64,000 nucleotides of DNA from Myxococcales bacterium. GTDB lineage: Bacteria; Myxococcota_A; Polyangia; Polyangiales; Houyiibacteriaceae. Location of the stretch: positions 1-64,000 of the forward strand of contig JAOTVB010000008.1 of NCBI GenBank assembly GCA_029863605.1, given 5' to 3'. A program made the translations under genes and the position numbers. Of the stretch, positions 16,847 through 26,157 are shown piece after piece. Every line of letters begins with the position of its first letter. Position 1 is the first letter of the stretch. The notes under the pieces are model-generated. The model saw nothing but the letters and a program-made list of their open reading frames with translations. It did no database searches and was not told the origin of the DNA.

Positions 16847-17493
16847 TTTGTCGGGCTTCCGTCGGCACTGCTCACCGGAGGCGGTGAGCTCGACCAATAG
16901 GCTCGTCCCGTAGCGAAATGGCTCAGGACGTTGATCGCCATCAGCAACATCATTGCGGACAGTAAGGTACAACCGACTTCGAGCCACCGTGAACTTTCGG
17001 GCCCTTCCGCAAAGCCCCACGCCCGGACCGAGGCAGCGATCCCCTGCGACAAGTAGAGCCCTAGGGCGCCAAGCCCCACGACGTAAAGGCCGAGAGCAAC
17101 CGGCGTGGAGAGAACACCGCGCAAGATCTCATAGTGGCTGAGCGCCACTGGGCCGGCCGAGATGAACATGAACCATTCGAGACCGAGATGGCCGAGCACG
17201 AGACCCCACGCCAGGGCGCCGGCCCATCGCTGAAGCCCTCTACATCCTTCCGACCGGTACGGCCCCGGCCCGTCGGGCGCCTCCCGACGGAGCGTGGCCC
17301 AGCCCCGGGCGTAGGCCAACACAAAGGCGATGACCACGGCCGTGCAGGCGGCTTGGGAAAGCCAGCTCACAGGCGATGCTGCGGCGAATGCGCGTGCCCC
17401 CTCGAGTGCGGGCCAGAGGTGTGCAAGCTCGTACGCGAAAAGCGCCGTGATCGGCCACACGGTCAATGCGAGATGAGTTCGATGCCGAGGCAC
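16843..17493 (-). CDS. Membrane protein resembling SdhC cytochrome b subunit
   Basis: A 216-residue protein with five hydrophobic segments. The segment spacing and the piece SHYEILRGVLSTPVALGLYV resemble the type B succinate dehydrogenase/fumarate reductase cytochrome b. Histidines lie at membrane faces (ELAHLW, LGHLGLEW, ALSHYE, LSHFAT), as haem ligands would. No sdhA or sdhB is nearby, and similarity is low, so this assignment is tentative. It starts 38 bases after nadK. Confidence 0.5.
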   Translation of the reverse strand: MPRHRTHLALTVWPITALFAYELAHLWPALEGARAFAAASPVSWLSQAACTAVVIAFVLAYARGWATLRREAPDGPGPYRSEGCRGLQRWAGALAWGLVLGHLGLEWFMFISAGPVALSHYEILRGVLSTPVALGLYVVGLGALGLYLSQGIAASVRAWGFAEGPESSRWLEVGCTLLSAMMLLMAINVLSHFATGRAYWSSSPPPVSSADGSPTK

Positions 17494-17530
17494 GGGTACT
17501 ACCTACCGTTGCGATCTTCGCGTGGTCAAT

Positions 17531-18442
17531 CTACTTCCTGAGCTCGGTCACGCCGCTGCCACCATTTGGATGCCGCCTGAGGCCGAGAAGAGTGAGTGGC
17601 TCCTCCGACAGGGTGAGGCGAATCTGCTGGCCGATGGAAACCGAATGCACCTTCTGGGTCCCATCCAGAAAGATCTGCCCTCTGGTCATCCGACTGGTAA
17701 TTCGGAGATCGTCGCCCGGACCCACTAGTCCTTTGACAAGAAGATACTTGTTGGCGGTGCCGCGATACGGCTCGCGGACCACAAACTGAATCTTTTGCGA
17801 CCCGATCGGAAGCACTTTTCCACCGGCCGATCGAATGGCGGCCGTCGAGCCAGCTGCTGGGCTTACCCAAACGCCGCTCGACATCTGCCGCTCCTTCTCG
17901 CCGCCATGCTCGAGCACGTATCGTGAAGTCGCAGCGGGGCTCTGGTGACAATAGAGCGCGTCGTTGAGAACGCGCGTCGAAACTACCTGCTCTCCCATCT
18001 CTACCCGCATCCGGCAGAGGCGATGTGTCTTCAAACGCCCCGCCAAGGCCGCCGCAAGCACCTCGCCGACGTCATGGCCGTCGCCGGCGCAGAAGTACCC
18101 TACGCTGGTATCTGGCGCGCTGTTGATCGCAAGCATCGGTGTCCCGGCTCCGGCGAGGTGAGACGCCCAGAGCAGTGTCCCATCTCCCCCGAGGGTGACG
18201 ATCAGATCCCACGGCTCTTCGGGCATCGGCTCTGGGCGGTATCGAAGGACTGCACGCGCACCGAGCTCGCGCAGTGCTTTCTTGGCGCGCCGGAGTGTCT
18301 CCTGATGAATCTGGTGCTCTTCGAGAAGACCTTCCACGGAGACATCGCGGTTGTCGATGAGCTCCTGGAGCCGCTCTTGGTCGCGTCCGGCGTACCTCTG
18401 GTACGTGCTTTTCTTGTATACGACGAGGACTCGTGGGCGCAT
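17531..18442 (-). CDS. nadK: NAD kinase
   Basis: NadK phosphorylates NAD to NADP in the cytosol. The 303-residue protein has the diacylglycerol-kinase-like catalytic motif TLGGDGTLLWAS (about residue 83) and the following substrate region INSAPDTSVGYFC; a further conserved segment is WVSPAAGSTAAIRSAGG. It has an N-terminal extension relative to short NadK proteins. It lies 35 bases after fsa. Confidence 0.9.
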   Translation of the reverse strand: MRPRVLVVYKKSTYQRYAGRDQERLQELIDNRDVSVEGLLEEHQIHQETLRRAKKALRELGARAVLRYRPEPMPEEPWDLIVTLGGDGTLLWASHLAGAGTPMLAINSAPDTSVGYFCAGDGHDVGEVLAAALAGRLKTHRLCRMRVEMGEQVVSTRVLNDALYCHQSPAATSRYVLEHGGEKERQMSSGVWVSPAAGSTAAIRSAGGKVLPIGSQKIQFVVREPYRGTANKYLLVKGLVGPGDDLRITSRMTRGQIFLDGTQKVHSVSIGQQIRLTLSEEPLTLLGLRRHPNGGSGVTELRK

Positions 18443-18477
18443 TCGTTGCTTTCAGCCGCGTCCGCGGGTGCTGGCGC

Positions 18478-19125
18478 CTAGCTCGAGGGAATCTTCTTGG
18501 CGTCCGCCAGGAACCGCTCGAGCCCAATATCCGTGAGTGGATGTCTTACCAGCTGGTGGATCACTTTGTGCGGAACCGTCGCGACGTCGGCGCCGATGAG
18601 CGAAGCTTGAACGACATGTACGGGGTGACGGATGCTCGCCACTAAGACTCGTGTTTCGAGCCCATAGTTTCGATAGATGGTGACGAGCTGCTCGACCAGC
18701 TCCATCCCGTTCCCACTGATGTCGTCGATCCGACCGATGAAGGGGCTGATGTACGTCGCGCCAGCCTTGGCGGCCAACAGCCCTTGGGTCGGACTGAAGC
18801 AAAGTGTGACGTTCGTGCGGATGCCTTCGTCGGTGAGAGTACGCACCGCTTTGAGGCCCTCGGCGATCAGGGGAACCTTGACCACGATGTTCTCGTGCAT
18901 CTTCGCGAGCTCTCGCGCTTCGCCGAGGATTCCATCATAGTCGGTCGAGACCACTTCCGCGCTTATCGGACCATCGACTACCTCGCAGATATCGACGAGG
19001 ACGTCCTTGAAAGGCCGCCCCGTCTTCGCCACGAGCGATGGATTCGTCGTCACCCCATCGACGACCCCCATGGCCGCGGCATCACGAATCTCCTCGATGT
19101 CTGCGGAGTCGATGAAAATCTGCAT
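18478..19125 (-). CDS. fsa: Transaldolase/fructose-6-phosphate aldolase family protein
   Basis: A 215-residue TIM-barrel enzyme of the short TalC/FSA class. The family features [25 protein letters not shown] and the Schiff-base lysine in ENIVVKVPL are present. It either transfers dihydroxyacetone (transaldolase) or cleaves fructose 6-phosphate; sequence inspection does not separate the two. It heads the fsa-nadK-permease run. Confidence 0.92.
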   Translation of the reverse strand: MQIFIDSADIEEIRDAAAMGVVDGVTTNPSLVAKTGRPFKDVLVDICEVVDGPISAEVVSTDYDGILGEARELAKMHENIVVKVPLIAEGLKAVRTLTDEGIRTNVTLCFSPTQGLLAAKAGATYISPFIGRIDDISGNGMELVEQLVTIYRNYGLETRVLVASIRHPVHVVQASLIGADVATVPHKVIHQLVRHPLTDIGLERFLADAKKIPSS

Positions 19126-19193
19126 GACTCCAAGTAAAGGGCGGTGGGGCGGCGGGGTCAAGCAGAGTGTCGGCTGGCGGACAAAGCGCCCGA

Positions 19194-19349
19194 TCACTCG
19201 ACGGTTTCGACCTCGAACTCGATCTCTGCCGGCCCCTTCGGCCGCGCGTCGGGCGGCCGAGTCCGATTACAGACCACGAGGGTCGCGACGACCGCCGCGA
19301 TGAGCCATAATATGATGCCCGAAGGGGTCCACTTGGTGTGCACGCGCAT
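19194..19349 (-). CDS. 51-residue single-span membrane protein
   Basis: A very short gene that starts [11 protein letters not shown]. It has one strongly hydrophobic segment ([17 protein letters not shown]), then a basic, proline-rich stretch and an acidic tail (IEFEVETVE). The predicted topology is one membrane span, orientation uncertain. It lies between fsa and a divergent START-like gene. No clear ribosome site is seen, so reality depends on conservation. Confidence 0.5.
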   Translation of the reverse strand: MRVHTKWTPSGIILWLIAAVVATLVVCNRTRPPDARPKGPAEIEFEVETVE

Positions 19350-19416
19350 GATTCAGCTCGCTCCGAACCTCTTGAATCTGGATTGAAGATCGGGCAACCG
19401 AGAGCGTCCAACGGAC

Positions 19417-20658
19417 ATGCCTAGATTTCTGCTGGTTTTCGTCCTTTTCACGGCGTGGAACGCCACAGCGCTCGCCGAGACCCGAACTGAACGAGTCGAC
19501 GCTTCGCGGGCCCGACTAGGCACGTTCAGCGAGCGCGAAAGAGAGTTGCTTGCCCCCTACCTCGACAGGGGCCCTGTGGTTCTCACTGAGTTTCAAAACC
19601 GTCAGACCGACCTACCGGCGGTCATCTACGCCGCGCGCGTCGAGGCGCCAGCTCGGACGGTCGCCGGCGTTATCGCGCACCCGCAAGAGTACCCGAGCTT
19701 CATGCAGGCGTTGGAATCAGTGAACGTCAAGTCGGTACGCGGTCAGATGATGGCGTTCGATTGGACCTGGGGGGTGACCTTGTTCTCACTGACAGGTCAC
19801 AACGTGTTGACGGCCTTCCCGGCTGACCCAGAGCGAGGATACCGTTACGACATCCGAACCACCGGCGGCGAGCTAGGCATTGGTCGGGTGGTTTGGCGCA
19901 TCTATCCAGATGGCCCTGAGCGATCATTGGTTGTGTTTTCCTCGCGCCTCGACATGCGCAATGCGAACTACATCACCCGTCAGTTAGCATCGGAAGGCAA
20001 TGCGGTGAATCGAACGATCAACGTCGCAGTCGCAGCGGTAACCCTGCTCGAAGTCAAGGCCGAGGCCGAACGACGCGCCGGAGGAAGCAGCACGAAAAAG
20101 GCAAAAAGGAAGACGCTCACGCGACCCGACGTCAACATGCAGGCCCTATCCGGAATGCTTCGTAGAGGCGACCTGGTGTTGATGGACCTCGACGGCGACA
20201 CCCTCCAGCAAGTCGCCGTCGTGGGGCGGGCAGGTGCGAGTATCAGTCGCGTTCGGCGGGTGATGCTCGATCCAGAAGAGTTTGGCCAGTCGATACTCCA
20301 CGGAAGCTGCGCCGAGGTCGTCGAGCGCAGCGATAAGGGGCTCCGATTCGAGTGGGAGATTCCAATGCCGTTACTTCACGTCGGCGGCGAAATGATCCTG
20401 CGGCCAAGTCCGACCATCATCGCAGTCGACGGTATCTCAGGCACTCTGTCGAAGGGCCGCTGGCGCTTCGACACTCACCGTTACCCAGGCGGCGAGGCAG
20501 GCGTCATCGGTTGGGCGACCTTCGACCCGGCGGATTCGCCAAAGCTCATTCGAAAGCTGATCGCCGGCAATACTCAGTTCTCACACGGATTCGTTGCGGC
20601 AACGCAGCTGGCGGTGATGCGGTCTTTGAGATCGCGGGTACACCGACTGCGACGCTAA
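19417..20658 (+). CDS. Exported protein with two START-like (SRPBCC) domains
   Basis: A 413-residue protein with a signal peptide (cleavage after ALA, about residue 20). Residues about 65-220 and 255-405 look like two copies of a lipid-binding SRPBCC/START-like fold, with VEAPARTVAGVIAHPQEYPSFM matching the usual opening. A Lys-rich linker joins them. The ligand is unknown; periplasmic START-like proteins may bind lipids. Its stop codon shares CTAA with the stop of the convergent lipoprotein. Confidence 0.75.
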   Translation: MPRFLLVFVLFTAWNATALAETRTERVDASRARLGTFSERERELLAPYLDRGPVVLTEFQNRQTDLPAVIYAARVEAPARTVAGVIAHPQEYPSFMQALESVNVKSVRGQMMAFDWTWGVTLFSLTGHNVLTAFPADPERGYRYDIRTTGGELGIGRVVWRIYPDGPERSLVVFSSRLDMRNANYITRQLASEGNAVNRTINVAVAAVTLLEVKAEAERRAGGSSTKKAKRKTLTRPDVNMQALSGMLRRGDLVLMDLDGDTLQQVAVVGRAGASISRVRRVMLDPEEFGQSILHGSCAEVVERSDKGLRFEWEIPMPLLHVGGEMILRPSPTIIAVDGISGTLSKGRWRFDTHRYPGGEAGVIGWATFDPADSPKLIRKLIAGNTQFSHGFVAATQLAVMRSLRSRVHRLRR

Positions 20659-20909
20659 CCGCCGCTCCCGCCGGCCATACCTCCGGCGCCACCGCCCGAG
20701 CCACTGCCCCCATCAGTCGCCGCGGAACCACCGACGCCGCCGGTGCCATTGACGCCTCCGGTTCCACCGTCGGCGCCGGCGTCGGATAACAGCGAGCGAT
20801 CGAACTCGACGGCCAGCTGACAGCCCGCCAACGCAACGCAGACGACAAGGCCAAACGAACGCAAGCTCCGTCGGAGTGACAGCTCAGAACCGCAACGTCG
20901 CCGACGCAC
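20655..20909 (-). CDS. Small Gly-rich lipoprotein
   Basis: An 84-residue protein. The lipoprotein signal ends ALAGC (Cys30), followed by about 20 acidic residues and a glycine-rich tail of GGTGGVNGTGG type. It overlaps the upstream PEGA gene by 26 bases; a later TTG start in the same frame is also possible. It is the last gene of a three-gene cluster. Confidence 0.6.
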   Translation of the reverse strand: MRRRRCGSELSLRRSLRSFGLVVCVALAGCQLAVEFDRSLLSDAGADGGTGGVNGTGGVGGSAATDGGSGSGGGAGGMAGGSGG

Positions 20910-21846
20910 CCGGACCTCGTGTTTCGAAGCGCAGGCGTGCGGTCGCTCGTTCTCGTCGCTTCTTCTTATTCTTGGTCGTGAGAAACACCGTCAGTGCGGT
21001 GACTGCAGAAAGTGCGGCGATGCCGAAGGACACGTCTGCGAACAATGCCAGCCTCTCGCCTTTGTCGGCGATCTCGAGCGTCGGGTCGTTACGGTAATCC
21101 TGTTCTTGCTTGAAGGCGGTAAACCCGAGCACGGTTCCCGTCAAAAGAGCTGCCGCAGCTACACCGGACAGTGCCCACACGGCTCGTCTCGCCGTGCGCT
21201 CTTCTCGTGCGAAGTCATCCTCTGCTTTGGCCTCTTCCACCACCTCGCTCTCCGGAGCCGCGTTGAAGTCGAGCTCTTTTCGTTCGCCGAAGCCGAGTTG
21301 AACGCTCTTTTCGCCGACCCGCTGCCCATCCCCAACGACGATTAGCGTGTGCATGCCCGGTTCGAGCTCGATCTCAGCCGGAGTCTTTTCGTCGATGGGC
21401 TTGCCGTCGACGAGGATCGCCTGGCCCGCTTCGTCGGCGCGTATGACGACCGTCGCTGGAGTCTCGAGGAGGGTAGCGATCCGTGCCTCTACCGCAAGCT
21501 TGTCCGGCGCGTCGGGACGTTCCCTGAGGTACCGTTCGAGGATGGCGACGGTGCCCGGTTCGTCCCCACGGCGTTGGCGGATGTCGGCGATGGCGATCAG
21601 AAGCGTCGGGTTGGGGCTCAACGCATGGGAGCGCGTCCAAGCGCGCTCGGCGCCCTCATAGCGTTCTGCGCCGAACAAGCGTACGCCAAGCTCGTAAGCG
21701 TCTTGCGGCGTCATCGTCGGGCTTTCGAGGAGGATGGTCAGTTCCTCGTCTGATGGGAGTGCGTTGGTTTCAGCGGGTGCCGGCGGTTGTGCGTGCGCCC
21801 CTCCAGCAAGACAAAGCATCGACAGAGCCAGCCCGATCGGCTTCAT
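20884..21846 (-). CDS. PEGA-domain protein with TPR-like region and two membrane spans
   Basis: A 320-residue exported protein. A signal peptide ends at AHA. A TPR-like part (about residues 45-125) is followed by a PEGA domain (about 130-190, with VVIRADEAGQAILVDGKPI). Two hydrophobic segments follow (about 220-240 and 265-285), with a basic tail. PEGA domains are short beta folds common in surface-linked and kinase proteins of Myxococcota. The ATG at 21846 overlaps the upstream stop (ATGA). Confidence 0.75.
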   Translation of the reverse strand: MKPIGLALSMLCLAGGAHAQPPAPAETNALPSDEELTILLESPTMTPQDAYELGVRLFGAERYEGAERAWTRSHALSPNPTLLIAIADIRQRRGDEPGTVAILERYLRERPDAPDKLAVEARIATLLETPATVVIRADEAGQAILVDGKPIDEKTPAEIELEPGMHTLIVVGDGQRVGEKSVQLGFGERKELDFNAAPESEVVEEAKAEDDFAREERTARRAVWALSGVAAAALLTGTVLGFTAFKQEQDYRNDPTLEIADKGERLALFADVSFGIAALSAVTALTVFLTTKNKKKRRERATARLRFETRGPGASATLRF

Positions 21847-22232
21847 ATGGCGGATCCGCCTCCGCCGCCCGTGCCGCCAACTCCGGCGGTGCCGCCCGCA
21901 CCGCTCATGCCGCCTCCGCCGCCAGCTCCGCCGGTGCCCCCGACACCGCCTGCACCGCCGGTGCCCCCGATACCGCTCGTACCGCCGGCGCCGCCCATCC
22001 CACCTGGGCCCTGTCGGAGCTCGTCGCAGACCGGCTGGGTCTCGCACGTGCCTTGGGTGAACTGGCTCCCAACATGGCAGCAGATCAACTCACCGTCGCA
22101 CTCGTCGGTTTGAAAGCAGGTAGTGCCGATGCCCCCCACGCAGCCGACAAGCGACGAGCCCGCGAACGACAAGCCGACGAACAGCAAGAGACAAATCCAG
22201 GGAAAACCAAGGCGAGATGAAACAATGTGGCG
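21843..22232 (-). CDS. Lipoprotein with Gly-Thr repeat tail
   Basis: A 129-residue protein. A signal peptide ends SLVGC (Cys32), then a six-cysteine region (CFQTDEC, ICC, CETQPVC) and a glycine-rich tail of repeated GGxGG units. The start ATG 22232 was preferred over 22250. The tail resembles those of other lipoproteins in this window and may be an extended spacer on the cell surface. Confidence 0.65.
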   Translation of the reverse strand, partial: RHIVSSRLGFPWICLLLFVGLSFAGSSLVGCVGGIGTTCFQTDECDGELICCHVGSQFTQGTCETQPVCDELRQGPGGMGGAGGTSGIGGTGGAGGVGGTGGAGGGGGMSGAGGTAGVGGTGGGGGSAI

Positions 22233-22321
22233 CATGAGCGCGGCGAGCATAGCTCAGAGGTGTTCGGAGGGCCATGGTTCCGGCTCGATCGAAAGGCCGC
22301 CCCCGCTACACTCCGGCCCGC

Positions 22322-23260
22322 ATGTCGGAAGGCGGAAATCAGGATCAGCAGTCCCGCGCAGGTCGATGCGCGATCATCGGGCGTCCGAACGTCGGAAAGT
22401 CCACTCTTTTGAACGCACTCCTCGGTCAGAAGTTGGTGATCACGACGCCGCGACCGGGCACAACCCGCTCATGCGTGCTGGGCGTGTATGCGTCCGACAA
22501 TCCGCCCACCCAGATCGCCTTCGTCGACACTCCGGGGTTGGAACGACCGAGGGGCGCACTTGGTCGAGTGCTCAGCGACAGCGCTAAACGGGGCTTGACC
22601 GACTCGGATGTGACGGTGCTCGTGACGGAGGCCCCGAAGGCGACGGGCACCGCCGAGGTCAACGACCAGGACCGCACCGTGTTGCAGACGCTCGAGGCCT
22701 TCGAGATACCGGTGATCCTCGCGATCAACAAAGTCGACCTGCTGAAAGACAAAGACAAGTTGCTGCCCTTCATCGACGCCTATCGAAAAGCTCGGGCGTT
22801 CGAGGCGGTGATTCCAATTTCGGCGACACGTGGAATCAATCTCGATGCGCTGGTGAGCGAAATCCGGAACAACCTTCCCGAGGGACTGCTCTATGACGCC
22901 GACTTTCTGACGGACCGTCCGGAGCGGTTCTTCGTCAGCGAGCTCATTCGGGAGGCCGCCATGCTCAACACGAGGCAGGAAGTTCCCCACGGAATCGCGT
23001 GCGAGCTGGAGAGCTATCAGGAGGAGCCGGAGATCGTGCGAATCGAAGGCACGCTCATCGTCGAGAAGGCGAGCCACAAGGCGATCGTCATCGGAAACCA
23101 GGGGGAGACGATCAAGCGGATCAGCACCGAAGCTAGGGAACGGATCGAAGCGCTTCTAGGTCGCAAGGTGTACCTTCGACTATGGGTAAAGGCCGTCCCG
23201 GGGTGGACCCGCGATCCGGTCAAAGCGCGTGAGCTCGCTATCAAGGAGGGCGACGCGTGA
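22322..23260 (+). CDS. era: GTPase Era
   Basis: Era binds the 3' end of 16S rRNA and assists 30S maturation. The 312-residue protein has the G1 motif GRPNVGKS, G3 DTPG, G4 NKVD and G5 SA, followed by a KH domain (VEKASHKAIVIGNQGETIKR). ATG 22322 fits family length; earlier in-frame codons lack similarity. The stop overlaps the start of der as GTGA. Confidence 0.97.
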   Translation: MSEGGNQDQQSRAGRCAIIGRPNVGKSTLLNALLGQKLVITTPRPGTTRSCVLGVYASDNPPTQIAFVDTPGLERPRGALGRVLSDSAKRGLTDSDVTVLVTEAPKATGTAEVNDQDRTVLQTLEAFEIPVILAINKVDLLKDKDKLLPFIDAYRKARAFEAVIPISATRGINLDALVSEIRNNLPEGLLYDADFLTDRPERFFVSELIREAAMLNTRQEVPHGIACELESYQEEPEIVRIEGTLIVEKASHKAIVIGNQGETIKRISTEARERIEALLGRKVYLRLWVKAVPGWTRDPVKARELAIKEGDA

Positions 23261-24627
23261 CCGACCGTCGAAATCAAGCGCGTCGACCGGCTGGTTCGGT
23301 CCGTGGCAAGCCTCTGGTGGCCATCGTGGGACGACCCAACGTCGGCAAGAGCACGCTCTTCAACCGTCTCGCGGGCCAACGCATCGCGATTGTCGAGGAC
23401 ATTCCCGGTGTGACGAGAGACCGCCACTATGCCGACGCCTTCGTGCTCGGGCGAGAGTTCGTATTGATCGATACGGGCGGGTTTGATCCCGATAGCGACG
23501 ACCCAATGAAGGTCGGGATCACGTCCCAAGTTCGTTTGGCCCTAGAGGAATGTGACCTGGTGATTTGCGTCGTGGACGCGACTGCCGAACCGTTGGCGGC
23601 GGATCGAGAGGCGGTCGCGCTGCTCCGAGGGGCGGGGAAGCCCGTGATCTTCGTCGCCAACAAGGCCGACTCCGAGCAAAAGTCGCATGCGTCCGTCTCG
23701 TACTACGAGCTGGGACTGAGCGCGATCATGCCAATCTCGGCGTTGCACGGACGAGGTATCGGAGACCTCGAAGATGCAATCGCCGATCAGCTTCCCGAAG
23801 CACTCGAAGAGTCGGGCCCAGATCTCGACGTCCCACGCGTGGCGATCATCGGTCGGCCGAACGCGGGCAAGTCATCTCTGGTCAATCAACTCTGCGGAGA
23901 GGAACGTCAACTCGTCGACAATCGCCCCGGAACCACGGTGGACAGTATTGACACGCTCATCGAACGCGACGGCCAGCGGTTGATCTTGATCGACACCGCC
24001 GGCATCCGCCGCAAGCGCAGTGTGCAAAAGCGAGGAGTCGAGGCTTTGAGCGTCTTGCAGGCGATTCGATCGATCGAGCGGAGTGACGTCGTGGTGTTGA
24101 TGATCGATGCACAAGCTGGTGTCGGCGAGCAAGACGCCAAGATCGCAGGCCTGGCGAACGATCGAGGGCGAGCTTTGATCCTCGCGTTGAACAAGGTCGA
24201 CCTCCTTTCGCGAGAGGCGCAGAGGAAGGTCATCGACCGCACACGCGAGATCCTGGCTTTCGTCCCGTGGGCACCGCTCGTGACTGTGAGCGCCCTTAAG
24301 GGGACCGGTGTGAGCGCACTACTCGGCCGAATCGAGGACGCCGTCACGGAGCACCGCAAACGAGTCACCACTGCGGAGCTCAATCGCTTTTTCGAGCAGG
24401 TGCTCGAGCGTCACCCGCCACCGACGATGCACCATCGGGCGGTTCGACTCTACTACATCACCCAGGTGGCCGCGGCCCCCCCGACATTCGTCATCATGAC
24501 CAACGAGCCCAAGGACGTGCACTTCAGCTACCAGCGTTATGTAGTCAACCAGATCCGGAAACGTTTTGGCTTTCGAGGAACCCCGATCCGCGTTCGTTAT
24601 CGCGGAAAGAAGAAACGCACGAAATGA
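23257..24627 (+). CDS. der: GTPase Der (EngA)
   Basis: Der is a 50S ribosome-assembly factor with two tandem GTPase domains. The 456-residue product has GRPNVGKSTL at about residue 26 and GRPNAGKSSL at about 200, plus a C-terminal KH-like domain ending GTPIRVRYRGKKK. The GTG start overlaps the era stop. The stop is directly followed by the stop of convergent rlmN. Confidence 0.97.
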   Translation: MTDRRNQARRPAGSVRGKPLVAIVGRPNVGKSTLFNRLAGQRIAIVEDIPGVTRDRHYADAFVLGREFVLIDTGGFDPDSDDPMKVGITSQVRLALEECDLVICVVDATAEPLAADREAVALLRGAGKPVIFVANKADSEQKSHASVSYYELGLSAIMPISALHGRGIGDLEDAIADQLPEALEESGPDLDVPRVAIIGRPNAGKSSLVNQLCGEERQLVDNRPGTTVDSIDTLIERDGQRLILIDTAGIRRKRSVQKRGVEALSVLQAIRSIERSDVVVLMIDAQAGVGEQDAKIAGLANDRGRALILALNKVDLLSREAQRKVIDRTREILAFVPWAPLVTVSALKGTGVSALLGRIEDAVTEHRKRVTTAELNRFFEQVLERHPPPTMHHRAVRLYYITQVAAAPPTFVIMTNEPKDVHFSYQRYVVNQIRKRFGFRGTPIRVRYRGKKKRTK

Positions 24628-25707
24628 CTAAACACGGAGCGTACGTAGCGAACGACGGTCCAGACGCGCTGAAGGGTTGCCGAGCTGACCACACGCGGCC
24701 ATCACGCTGCGGCCCTTGGTCACGCGTTGACGAACCGGCAGCCCCTCTTCGCGTAGCCAACCGATGAACTGCTCCACTTCATGCTCACTGGGCGCCCTCG
24801 CAATGGGGATCGAACCCGGATTGTAGCCAATGACATTCACCAATACGCGACCGAGCGGTTCACAGAAGTCGGCGATCGCACGCGCATCGGTGCGGGCATC
24901 GTTCAGTCCGGGCAGGAGGCAGTAGTTGACCCCCAACGCGAAGTTCCTCCGGGGCCGATAAGAGGCCAATGTGCGTTGGAGCGTTGGCAGATCAGTGCGT
25001 CTGTTGATCGGCATCAGCTCACTGCGAAGCGAATCCACCGCTGAGTTGAGGCTGATTGAGAGGTTGAGCCTCTTCATTCCTTCTTGGTGAAGGCGCTCGA
25101 TCCCTGGCACGTGCCCGACCGTGCAAATCGTGATGCGTTCTTGCGCGATCGCGAGTCCACCAGGGTCGTTGAGCACACGGAGTGCTCGAAAAACGTTGTC
25201 CGCGTTGTCGAATGCCTCGCCCATTCCCATGAAAACGATGTTGCGAATCGGCCATCCGAGACGGTGCTTGGCTGCCAGCAGCTGCCCGATGATCTCGGAG
25301 GTGCTGAGGTGGCGTAGCAAACCCATGCGACCGGTCTCGCAAAAACCGCAGCCCATCTTGCAGCCGACCTGACTCGAAACGCAGAGGGTGTAGCGCCCGC
25401 GACCCATCGGAATGCATACCGACTCGGCTTCGAGGCCGTCGTGCAACCGAAGGCTGACCTTCGAGGTGGTGCCTTGAGGTCCCTCGTCGGTTTCGAGCGC
25501 AACGACTTCGGGAAGCTCGAACGAAAACTCCGACCGCCAGGCTTCACACGCAGCGGCACCCAACCCCAAAGACTCTGGCTCGAAACGCCCCTCGAGCATG
25601 ACCATTCGGTGAACGCGGCGAGCAAACCCATGGCCACGTGCCAGACTTCGACGGGCATGCTCCATCAACTCGTCGTTGGTGAGGCCGTGTATCGCGCGCT
25701 TGGACAT
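24628..25707 (-). CDS. rlmN: RlmN-like 23S rRNA/tRNA adenosine C2-methyltransferase
   Basis: A 359-residue radical SAM enzyme that methylates A2503 of 23S rRNA and A37 of some tRNAs. The radical SAM motif CX3CX2C is present as CKMGCGFC (Cys116, 120, 123), with MGMGEAFDN downstream. The conserved C-terminal cysteine required for methyl transfer is seen in MAACGQLG. It ends directly against der, with no room for a terminator. Confidence 0.92.
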   Translation of the reverse strand: MSKRAIHGLTNDELMEHARRSLARGHGFARRVHRMVMLEGRFEPESLGLGAAACEAWRSEFSFELPEVVALETDEGPQGTTSKVSLRLHDGLEAESVCIPMGRGRYTLCVSSQVGCKMGCGFCETGRMGLLRHLSTSEIIGQLLAAKHRLGWPIRNIVFMGMGEAFDNADNVFRALRVLNDPGGLAIAQERITICTVGHVPGIERLHQEGMKRLNLSISLNSAVDSLRSELMPINRRTDLPTLQRTLASYRPRRNFALGVNYCLLPGLNDARTDARAIADFCEPLGRVLVNVIGYNPGSIPIARAPSEHEVEQFIGWLREEGLPVRQRVTKGRSVMAACGQLGNPSARLDRRSLRTLRV

Positions 25708-25716
25708 CGGAGTCGC

Positions 25717-26157
25717 TCAGTCTGGCACGAGTAAGAAGTGGGCGGAAGCCACAGCGACTGGTCGCGCTGGATCCCTCTGCCATGCAAACACCCGCACGTT
25801 GGCCACGCGGCGGCCGTGCCTCGTGAACTCGGCGCGCGCAAGGACATCCTCAGGATCGGCTCCGCGCAGGTACTCTACCGTAATGTTGATCGTCTTAGGC
25901 ACGGCGTTCGTCTCCCCGTGCCACAACAGCTTGAAGATCGCGGTAGACTCCAGGAGTGCGCCCAACGTGCCGCCGTGAAGCTTTTGTGCCAAGGCGTTAC
26001 CGATCAAGTGTTCTGAGTAACGCATGGTCCCGAGGACGTCGTCATCGACGATCTTCGCGGTGATGCCCATGAAGCGCGCGTACGGAATCGCTTTCTGTAA
26101 CGCGGTGCAGTCTCCGGTGGAGCGCAGCTCGTCAACCGCGTCACGCATCTTCGTCAT
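25717..26157 (-). CDS. Hotdog-fold thioesterase (PaaI-like)
   Basis: A 146-residue protein of the PaaI/acyl-CoA thioesterase type. The hotdog segment KLHGGTLGALLESTAIF and the long helix-strand pattern are typical. The usual catalytic Asp/Glu lies in the GxLxxLLE region. The substrate is unknown. The ATG at 26157 overlaps the upstream hotdog stop (ATGA), so the pair is co-translated. Confidence 0.85.
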   Translation of the reverse strand: MTKMRDAVDELRSTGDCTALQKAIPYARFMGITAKIVDDDVLGTMRYSEHLIGNALAQKLHGGTLGALLESTAIFKLLWHGETNAVPKTINITVEYLRGADPEDVLARAEFTRHGRRVANVRVFAWQRDPARPVAVASAHFLLVPD

